A DNA stretch of 9,290 nucleotides from JBEAOO01 sp041164825 (lineage in GTDB: Bacteria > Pseudomonadota > Gammaproteobacteria > Burkholderiales > Burkholderiaceae_C), in contig JBEAOO010000239.1 in NCBI GenBank assembly GCA_041164825.1, forward strand, positions 1-9,290, written 5' to 3'. Position numbers and translations under genes: made by a program. Below the pieces are notes generated by a model. The model worked only from the letters and a program-made list of their open reading frames with translations. It was not told the DNA's origin and searched no databases. The first letter of the stretch is position 1. Every line of letters starts with the position of its first letter. Below are positions 1 to 4,954 of the stretch, one piece after another.

Positions 1-924
1 TACCTCGCCACCTGCGCCAATCATTGGATGCCGCAAGAGGTCAACATGTCGCGCGACATCGCGACCTGGAAAGACCCCAATGGTCTGACCGACGACGAGC
101 GCCGCATCATCAAGCGCAACCTCGGTTTCTTCGTCACCGCCGATTCCCTGGCCGCCAACAACATCGTGCTGGGCACCTACCGCCACATCACGGCGCCGGA
201 AGCCCGCCAGTTTCTGCTGCGCCAGGCGTTTGAAGAAGCCATCCATACCCACGCCTACCAGTACATCGTCGAATCGCTCGGCCTGGACGAAGGCGAGATC
301 TTCAACGCGTACCACGAGGTCAAGTCGATCCGTGACAAGGACGAGTTCCTGATCCCGTTCATTGACGCGATCATGGACCCGCATTTCGTCACTGGCACGC
401 CCGAAAACGACCAGACCCTGCTCAAGAGCCTGATTGTTTTTGCCTGCCTGATGGAAGGCCTGTTCTTCTACGTGGGCTTCACGCAAATTCTGGCGCTGGG
501 TCGCCAAAACAAGATGACCGGTGCCGCCGAGCAGTACCAATACATCCTGCGCGACGAATCCATGCACTGCAATTTCGGCATCGACCTGATCAACCAGATC
601 AAGCTCGAAAATCCGCAACTCTGGACGGCGTCGTTCAAGGCCGAGATCCGCGAGCTGTTTGAAAAGGCCGTTGAGCTGGAGTACCGCTACGCCGAAGACA
701 CCATGCCGCGTGGCGTGTTGGGCATGAACGCCTCGATGTTCAAGGGTTACCTTCGCTACATCGCCAACCGCCGCGCCACCCAAATTGGTTTGGAAGAGCT
801 CTTCCCGAACGAGGAAAACCCGTTCCCATGGATGAGCGAAATGATCGACCTGAAAAAGGAACGCAATTTCTTCGAGACCCGCGTCATCGAATACCAATCG
901 GGTGGCGCACTCTCGTGGGATTGA
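1..924 (+). CDS. nrdB: Ribonucleoside-diphosphate reductase class Ia, small (beta, R2) subunit, 5'-truncated by window edge
   Basis: The frame is open from base 1, so the gene starts upstream; 307 residues are visible and roughly 80-100 N-terminal residues are probably missing. R2 houses the diiron-tyrosyl radical cofactor that starts reduction of ribonucleotides to deoxyribonucleotides by the large subunit NrdA in the cytoplasm. All expected cofactor residues are present, numbered from base 1: the carboxylate in MPQE (E13), E79 and H82 in EEAIH, the radical tyrosine Y86 four residues after that histidine (E. coli Y122 equivalent), E152 in LMEGLFFY, and E186 and H189 in RDESMH. The C-terminal tail, which in this family docks onto NrdA, ends GGALSWD. 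The ATG at 28 lies inside the conserved NHWMPQE motif and is not the true start. The next gene is histone-like and separately punctuated. The retained tyrosine argues for class Ia rather than the Mn/Fe class Ic. Confidence 0.95.
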   Translation, partial: YLATCANHWMPQEVNMSRDIATWKDPNGLTDDERRIIKRNLGFFVTADSLAANNIVLGTYRHITAPEARQFLLRQAFEEAIHTHAYQYIVESLGLDEGEIFNAYHEVKSIRDKDEFLIPFIDAIMDPHFVTGTPENDQTLLKSLIVFACLMEGLFFYVGFTQILALGRQNKMTGAAEQYQYILRDESMHCNFGIDLINQIKLENPQLWTASFKAEIRELFEKAVELEYRYAEDTMPRGVLGMNASMFKGYLRYIANRRATQIGLEELFPNEENPFPWMSEMIDLKKERNFFETRVIEYQSGGALSWD

Positions 925-992
925 ACGCCTGACGAGCCGCACAGCTTGGGGTCCATGCGAACGATCGATCCAGATTTGACAAGACAAGCGCT

Positions 993-1029
993 GAACGCAG
1001 CCGCCCCTGAAAAGGGTTGGGCTGCGTTC
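993..1029 (+). terminator. Hairpin after nrdB, possible terminator without a U tract
   Basis: Arms 993-1002 (gaacgcagcc) and 1020-1029 (ggctgcgttc) are perfect inverted complements. An inner stem 1005-1008/1013-1016 is closed by a GAAA (GNRA-type) tetraloop. The hairpin sits 68 bases after the nrdB stop. Only a short, interrupted run of T follows, so it is a poor textbook intrinsic terminator. It could instead protect the nrdB mRNA 3' end or act with Rho. Confidence 0.5.
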
Positions 1030-1144
1030 TCGCAAACGAATTCACCGCACCGGGGCGTTCCTCCTGGGCAGACTTTCGGGTGGTGAATAACTGGCGGTTG
1101 CCACACGGAAGTGGGTGGCTGGCAGTTCTCTTTTTCACTTGATC

Positions 1145-1150
1145 AAGGAG
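1145..1150 (+). promoter_or_regulatory. Strong Shine-Dalgarno of the histone-like gene
   Basis: The sequence aaggag lies 8 bases before the ATG at 1159. It fixes the start there rather than at the in-frame upstream ATG at 1111, which would add 16 residues unlike the rest of the protein and has no comparable site. Confidence 0.85.
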
Positions 1151-1158
1151 AAATTCAA

Positions 1159-1821
1159 ATGGCAACTGCAAAGAAAGCGGCCCCGGCCGCCAAGAAAGCC
1201 GCCCCGGCTGTGAAGAAGGCTGCCCCGGCCGCGAAGAAGGCTGCGCCCGCTGCCAAGAAGGCCGCTCCGGTGGCAGCCAAGAAGGCTGTGGTCGCCGCCA
1301 AGCCGGTCGCTGCCAAGAAGGCTGCTGCCAAGCCGGCCGCCAAGCCCGCTGCTGCCGCGAAGAAGGTTGCTGCCGCTAAGCCGGTCGCCGCCAAGAAGGC
1401 CGCTGCCAAGCCGGCCGCCAAGGCTGCGCCGAAGAAGGCTGTTGCCGCCAAGCCGGCCGCTAAGCCTGTTGCTGCCAAGAAGGCTGCTGCCAAGCCGGCT
1501 GCCAAGGCTGCACCGAAGAAGGCTGCTGCTGCCGTCAAGCCGGTGGCCAAGCCCGTCGCCAAGAAGGCTGCTGCCGCCAAGCCGGTCGCCGCTAAAAAGG
1601 CTGCTGCCGCTGCCAAGCCCGCTGCCAAGGCTGCGCCGAAGAAGGTTGCTGCCAAGGCGGCCGCGAAGCCTGCAGCCAAGGCTGCCCCGAAGAAGGCTGC
1701 CGCGAAGAAGGCGCCCGCCAAACCTGCCCCTGCGCCCGCTGCTGCTCCCGCTGCACCGACGGCCAAGACGGCTCTGAGCCCGGCAGCTGCCTGGCCTTTC
1801 CCCACGGGCAACAAGCCCTGA
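1159..1821 (+). CDS. Histone H1-like, Lys/Ala/Pro-rich nucleoid protein
   Basis: The product is 220 residues made almost only of Ala, Lys, Pro and Val in KKAAPAA, KPAAK and KPVAAKK units. It has no globular domain anywhere, so it resembles the tail of eukaryotic histone H1 and bacterial proteins such as Bordetella BpH1 or the C-terminal part of Pseudomonas AlgP. The charge pattern implies a disordered, strongly basic protein that binds DNA or RNA nonspecifically and may compact the nucleoid; the molecular role is inferred. A 20-residue unit beginning KPVAAKK is encoded at 1378-1437 and again at 1462-1521, with a third, expanded copy at 1579-1644. The end departs from the repeats: an Ala/Pro stretch, then TALSP and the aromatic tail AWPFPTGNKP. 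A strong ribosome binding site precedes it and a strong terminator follows, so it is probably its own transcription unit and well expressed. Length is likely to vary between strains by repeat slippage. Confidence 0.88.
   Translation: MATAKKAAPAAKKAAPAVKKAAPAAKKAAPAAKKAAPVAAKKAVVAAKPVAAKKAAAKPAAKPAAAAKKVAAAKPVAAKKAAAKPAAKAAPKKAVAAKPAAKPVAAKKAAAKPAAKAAPKKAAAAVKPVAKPVAKKAAAAKPVAAKKAAAAAKPAAKAAPKKVAAKAAAKPAAKAAPKKAAAKKAPAKPAPAPAAAPAAPTAKTALSPAAAWPFPTGNKP
1378..1644 (+). repeat. Coding tandem-like repeats within the histone-like gene
   Basis: Units 1378-1437 and 1462-1521 encode the same 20 residues, offset by 84 bases (28 codons). Unit 1579-1644 encodes the same pattern with two extra alanines. 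The nucleotide copies differ mostly at third positions (for example gcc/gct), so the repeats are old or under protein-level selection rather than recent duplications. Confidence 0.75.
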
Positions 1822-1836
1822 GGACGTGCCTCGTTG

Positions 1837-1854
1837 ATGCCCGGTCACGGGCAT
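1837..1854 (+). other. Short hairpin after the histone-like gene
   Basis: Arms atgcccg (1837-1843) and cgggcat (1848-1854) pair perfectly around a 4-base loop. It lies between the stop codon and the main terminator and has no T run. It may help protect the mRNA 3' end. Confidence 0.4.
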
Positions 1855-1869
1855 TGATGAGCACCACAC

Positions 1870-1893
1870 AACCCGGCTTCGGCCGGGTTTTTT
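1870..1893 (+). terminator. Intrinsic terminator of the histone-like gene
   Basis: A perfect 8-bp stem, aacccggc (1870-1877) with gccgggtt (1882-1889), encloses a TTCG tetraloop and runs into six T residues (1888-1893). This is a canonical Rho-independent terminator in the plus direction, 48 bases after the stop codon. Confidence 0.93.
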
Positions 1894-1977
1894 CGTGGTG
1901 CGCTGGGTCAACGCGCACGTGGGTGGGTGACCGTTCTGCGTGCCTTGATGGTGCCGGCGGCTTGGCTCAACTCAACT

Positions 1978-2020
1978 CTGCGCGCTGCCGCGAACCGTTA
2001 ACACACCAGCCAGCGCGCAG
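1978..2020. repeat. 10-bp inverted repeat with 23-base loop
   Basis: Arms ctgcgcgctg (1978-1987) and cagcgcgcag (2011-2020) are exact reverse complements. The loop contains gttaac. No T tract follows on either strand, so a terminator role is not supported; function unknown. Confidence 0.45.
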
Positions 2021-2025
2021 CGCCG

Positions 2026-2045
2026 AACCCACACCAACCCACACC
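2026..2045. repeat. Tandem duplication, 2 x 10 bp
   Basis: The unit aacccacacc occurs twice back to back (2026-2035 and 2036-2045). It is too short to assign a function and is probably a slippage product in non-coding DNA. Confidence 0.5.
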
Positions 2046-2175
2046 CGTACCGCCGTCCCGCAGCACACCCCCGCAAAGGGGCGCGGCACCGCACCGTGGT
2101 TGACGCATCGGCTGGGTGCGGATGAGGGGTGGCGGGATCGGCCATGGCGCGGCTTGCGCGAACGCCGTTTCTGCC

Positions 2176-2556
2176 TCAGGGAACGGACATCGGCTCGGTG
2201 TCGGCAAAACCATCCACCGGCATGCGCTTGGCGTGCTGCGCGTCACCAGCGGCGAGTGCCACGGTGAGGTCCAGTGCGCTCGGTGCATGGGGCAGGTCGG
2301 CGGCGGGGCGTGGGCGCGGGGTCTGCGCCTGAGCGGCGGCCAGCTTGGCCTGCAGCGCCGCCATTTCCTGCTGCAATTTCTCAATCTGTTTGCGCGCCTG
2401 CCGCACCTGTTCGCTGGTGAACTGTCGGGCTTTTTCAATCTTCTGGCTTTGGGCTTCGCGCTCGGTCAACTTGCGTTGGTACCACCAGTGGCACGCGCCG
2501 AAGGTGGCGAGCGGCGTGGCGAGCAGGCCGGCGAGGAGGGCGGTGTAGGCGTTCAT
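2176..2556 (-). CDS. Hypothetical membrane-anchored coiled-coil protein
   Basis: The product is 126 residues and I do not recognise the family. From the ATG at 2556, residues about 3-25 form one hydrophobic segment (TALLAGLLATPLATFGAC, then HWWYQRK), which looks like an N-terminal membrane anchor. Residues about 30-76 are rich in K, E, Q and A with heptad-like spacing (EKARQFTSEQVRQARKQIEKL), a likely coiled coil. Residues from about 77 are Pro/Ala-rich and probably disordered. The basic residues after the hydrophobic segment favour a cytoplasmic C-terminal part (positive-inside rule, inferred). The start is 86 bases after the add stop on the same strand, so the genes may be co-transcribed. 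No good ribosome binding site precedes the ATG; in-frame GTG (2574) and TTG (2613) starts are possible but would put polar residues before the anchor. Confidence 0.65.
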   Translation of the reverse strand: MNAYTALLAGLLATPLATFGACHWWYQRKLTEREAQSQKIEKARQFTSEQVRQARKQIEKLQQEMAALQAKLAAAQAQTPRPRPAADLPHAPSALDLTVALAAGDAQHAKRMPVDGFADTEPMSVP

Positions 2557-2642
2557 GGGGGCTACATCGGCCACTGCGTCGGCGAACTTGAGGGTTGCCG
2601 TTGGCCGCAGCAAGGGCGGCCTGGCCTCTGTGGGGCTCAGGC

Positions 2643-3692
2643 TCAGGCGCGGGCGCGCAACCAGGTGTCGATGGTGGCCAGCGCCGTGGTGCGTTGTGCG
2701 GCGGGCAAGAACGACGCCTGCGCGCCGGCACGGTTCAACGCCACCAGCGTGGTCAGGTCCAGGCTCAACTCCCGGTGCACGGTGGCCATTTCGCCGCTCA
2801 TGGTTACGCCCGACATCAGGCGGTTGTCGGTCGACACCGAGATGCTCAGGCCTGCATCCAACATGCGCTTGAGCGGGTGCGTGGCCACCGAGGTGGCTGC
2901 GCCGGTGTGCACATTGCTGGTCGGGCAGACCTCAAAATGCAACCCCAGTTCGCGTGCTTGGGCCATGCGCTCCGCGGCCAGGCCTTCGGCGTCGTCGCTG
3001 GCGATCAGCACGCCGTGGCCGATGCGGGTGGCGCCGAGTGATGCCGCTTCCAGCACGCGGCCGCCGATGTCGGCCTCACCCGCGTGGCAGGTGAAGCCCA
3101 AGCCGGCCTCACGCGCGATGGCGATGCTGCGGGCGTGCAAGCTGGGCGGAAAGCCGCGCTCCGGGCCGGCCAGATCGAAGCCGATCACGCCCTGGCTCGC
3201 ATAACGAGCGGCCAGCGTGGCGGCGCGTTCGGTGTTGGCCGAGTCTTCCATGCGCATGCCGCACACGATCAGGCCGCAGGCGAGTTTGCTGCGGGCCAGG
3301 CCGGCCAGCATGGCTTCCAGCGCAGCCTCGCCACTCATGCCTTGCGATTCGAGCAGCAGCGGCGCCATGCGGAACTCGGCCAACACGCAGCCATCGGCCA
3401 GCGCGTCTTCGGCCGCTTCAAAGGCCACGCGCTCGCAGTTCTCCGGCGTGCCCATGGCGGCCACGGTCAGGCCGAACCCTTCCAAATAGCGCACCAGGCT
3501 GCCCGAGTTGGCGTTGTTCAACATCCATTGCGCCAGGGCGGGCGCGTCGCTCACCGGCACGCTGATGCCGCGTTGCGCGCACAGTTCGAGCAAGGTTTGC
3601 GGCCGCAGGCCGCCGTCCACGTGCTCGTGCAGCAGCACCTTGGGCAGGCTCAAAAAATCGGCGGGCGTGAGGGTGGAGGTGGAGGCGGTCAT
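2643..3692 (-). CDS. add: Adenosine deaminase
   Basis: The product is 349 residues from the ATG at 3692. It belongs to the metal-dependent amidohydrolase family and hydrolyses adenosine or deoxyadenosine to inosine or deoxyinosine plus ammonia in the cytoplasm. Zinc and catalytic motifs are in order: HEHVDGG (H22, H24), HAGE (H203, catalytic E206), GHG (H226) and STDN (D289). CPTSN, close before the last motif, also fits the family. The segments LHEHVDGGLRP, SGSLVRYLEGF and TDNRLMSG resemble from memory the actinobacterial adenosine deaminase branch more than E. coli Add, which has TDDP in the last motif. Divergent nucleoside-transporter genes make nucleoside salvage the likely role. No strong ribosome binding site is visible; an in-frame TTG at 3710 would add six residues. 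A PurR-type palindrome upstream suggests shared control with the transporter. Confidence 0.93.
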   Translation of the reverse strand: MTASTSTLTPADFLSLPKVLLHEHVDGGLRPQTLLELCAQRGISVPVSDAPALAQWMLNNANSGSLVRYLEGFGLTVAAMGTPENCERVAFEAAEDALADGCVLAEFRMAPLLLESQGMSGEAALEAMLAGLARSKLACGLIVCGMRMEDSANTERAATLAARYASQGVIGFDLAGPERGFPPSLHARSIAIAREAGLGFTCHAGEADIGGRVLEAASLGATRIGHGVLIASDDAEGLAAERMAQARELGLHFEVCPTSNVHTGAATSVATHPLKRMLDAGLSISVSTDNRLMSGVTMSGEMATVHRELSLDLTTLVALNRAGAQASFLPAAQRTTALATIDTWLRARA

Positions 3693-3752
3693 GGTGAGGT
3701 GGGCAGTCAAAACAGCGGTGGAGACGAACGCGAGGGCCGAACGATAACCCCC

Positions 3753-3780
3753 TTGTGGTTTGCGCGATCTTGGTTAAAGT
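3753..3780 (+). promoter_or_regulatory. Possible sigma70 promoter of the transporter operon
   Basis: A weak pair is visible: ttgtgg (3753-3758) as -35 and taaagt (3775-3780) as -10, with 16-base spacing. The palindromic operator begins two bases after the -10, where a bound repressor would cover the start site. The matches are poor (3/6 and 4/6), so this is a suggestion from position as much as from sequence. Confidence 0.35.
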
Positions 3781-3781
3781 A

Positions 3782-3793
3782 GCAAACGTTTGC
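3782..3793. promoter_or_regulatory. LacI/PurR-type operator palindrome
   Basis: The sequence gcaaacgtttgc is a perfect 12-bp palindrome with a central CpG. It equals the core of the E. coli PurR operator consensus (acGCAAACGTTTGCgt). It lies between divergent add and the transporter operon, 60 bases before the binding-protein start and 90 bases from the add start. The operon encodes a LacI-family regulator whose DNA-binding residues match PurR, so this is its most likely binding site. One operator could control both directions. Confidence 0.82.
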
Positions 3794-3852
3794 GCAACGC
3801 CATTTTTGCTGCAAATCCCGCCCTCTGTTTCGACCCAACCCCCGACGAAATC

Positions 3853-4833
3853 ATGAAGAACACCACCACCGCATCGTTCACGCTGTTTGCTGTTGCCCTG
3901 GCCGCCTCCTTGCACGCCCACGCCGCACCGGCGGTGGTGTTCGACATGGGTGGCAAGTTCGACAAGTCGTTCAACCAAGCCGCCTACACCGGCATGGAGC
4001 GCTGGAAAAAGGAAACCGGCAAGCCTTACCTCGAGTTCGAAATCGCCAACGAAACCCAGCGCGAACAAGCGCTGCGCCGCATGGCTGAAAAAGGTGCCAG
4101 CCCGATCATCGGCATCGGTTTTGGCCAGGCGTCGAGCATCGAGAAAATCGCCAAGGAATTTCCGAAGCTGAAGTTCGCCATCATCGACATGGTGGTGGAT
4201 GCGCCGAACGTGCAGTCGGTGGTGTTCAAGGAACAAGAAGGCAGCTTCCTGGTCGGCATGATGGCCGCGCAAGCCAGCAAGACCGGCAAGGTTGGTTTTG
4301 TGGGCGGCATGGACATCCCGCTGATCCGCAAGTTCCAGTGCGGCTACGAACAGGGCGCCAAGTTCGCCAACCCCAAGGCTGAGGTGTTTGCCAACATGAC
4401 TGGCACCACCGGCGCGGCCTGGAACGACCCGGCCCGTGGTGGCGAGTTGGCCAAGGCCCAGTTCGCGCAAGGTGCTGACGTGGTGTTTGCTGCGGCGGGC
4501 GGCACCGGCATTGGCGTGTACCAAGCCGCCAAAGATGCAGGCAAGCTGGCCATCGGTGTCGACAGCAACCAAAACCACATCCAGCCCGGCACCATGCTGA
4601 CCTCGATGGTCAAGCGCGTGGACGTGGCCGTCTACAACGTGATCAAGGCCCACACCCCGGGCGTGACCGTGTTGGGTCTGCAGCAAGGCGGTGTTGATTT
4701 CGCGCTCGACGACAACAACGCCAAGCTGGTCAGTGCTGACATGAAGAAGAAGGTCAACGCTGCCAAGGCCGACATCATTGCCGGCAAGATCAAGGTGGCC
4801 GACTACATGGCCGACAACGCCTGCAAGTATTGA
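3853..4833 (+). CDS. BMP/PnrA-family ABC transporter substrate-binding protein, probably purine nucleoside-binding
   Basis: The product is 326 residues. An N-terminal signal peptide (MKNTTT, then a hydrophobic stretch) ends in AHA, with likely cleavage after A24. There is no lipobox cysteine, so the mature protein should be soluble in the periplasm, unlike lipid-anchored relatives such as Treponema PnrA or Borrelia Bmp proteins. Family signatures are visible: DMGGKFDKSFNQ (residues 31-42), the EGSFLVGMMAA segment, GFVGGMDIPLIRKF, and GVDSNQ around D237. In PnrA the equivalent aspartates and asparagine contact the nucleoside. It starts an operon with a LacI regulator, a double ATPase and two permeases, the NupNOPQ/BmpA-NupABC arrangement of nucleoside importers. 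Divergent add supports adenosine or inosine as ligand. The start is chosen for the signal peptide; a TTG at 3790 would overlap the operator. The ribosome binding site is weak. Confidence 0.9.
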   Translation: MKNTTTASFTLFAVALAASLHAHAAPAVVFDMGGKFDKSFNQAAYTGMERWKKETGKPYLEFEIANETQREQALRRMAEKGASPIIGIGFGQASSIEKIAKEFPKLKFAIIDMVVDAPNVQSVVFKEQEGSFLVGMMAAQASKTGKVGFVGGMDIPLIRKFQCGYEQGAKFANPKAEVFANMTGTTGAAWNDPARGGELAKAQFAQGADVVFAAAGGTGIGVYQAAKDAGKLAIGVDSNQNHIQPGTMLTSMVKRVDVAVYNVIKAHTPGVTVLGLQQGGVDFALDDNNAKLVSADMKKKVNAAKADIIAGKIKVADYMADNACKY

Positions 4834-4858
4834 GCGTTTGAGCTTCGGCTGAGCGACC

Positions 4859-4892
4859 GGGCCCATCGCGCCTGGTGACAGTGATGCGGCCC
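4859..4892 (+). other. Stable intercistronic hairpin between binding protein and regulator genes
   Basis: Arm 4859-4869 (gggcccatcgc) pairs with 4881-4892 (gtgatgcggccc) through about 11 pairs, one G-T, with c4887 bulged and an 11-base loop. It lies 25 bases after the binding-protein stop. Similar hairpins behind binding-protein genes in other ABC operons stabilise the upstream mRNA and let the binding protein outnumber the membrane parts. That role here is inferred; no T run follows. Confidence 0.45.
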
Positions 4893-4954
4893 AGCGGCGC
4901 GTCGCTGCCACTGGCATGGGCTCGCTCGCGCCTGCCGTCTGCTGCCTCTCGCCC

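Larger units (their letters stand above)
1894..2175. other. Non-coding stretch between convergent units
   Basis: This lies between the histone-gene terminator and the stop of the minus-strand hypothetical gene. I see no supported gene, tRNA or promoter. It contains a perfect 10-bp inverted repeat (1978-1987/2011-2020) and a 10-bp tandem duplication (2026-2045). A GC-rich weak hairpin near 2066-2085 has no T run on either strand, so no clear terminator for the minus-strand operon is visible. Confidence 0.6.

Noticed and set aside
976..981. Perfect -35-like ttgaca after nrdB
   Set aside because: No -10-like hexamer lies 16-18 bases downstream; that position falls in the GC-rich hairpin, so I do not call a promoter.
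1111..1158. Sixteen-residue N-terminal extension of the histone-like protein
   Set aside because: The aaggag site lies inside it, correctly spaced for the ATG at 1159, and the extension is unlike the rest of the protein.
1155..1814. Hydrophobic Ala/Gly/Leu-rich antisense frame of 219 codons on the histone-like gene
   Set aside because: It is the complement of Lys/Ala repeats, which automatically gives Phe/Leu/Ala text. No independent start signal was seen, and the plus strand has a strong ribosome binding site and terminator.
2066..2085. GC-rich hairpin as a terminator for the minus-strand add operon
   Set aside because: The stem depends on G-T pairs and no T tract follows on the minus strand.
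2116..3204. Plus-strand frame of 362 codons across the hypothetical gene and add
   Set aside because: It runs antisense to add, whose zinc motifs are all intact on the minus strand, and has no domain of its own.
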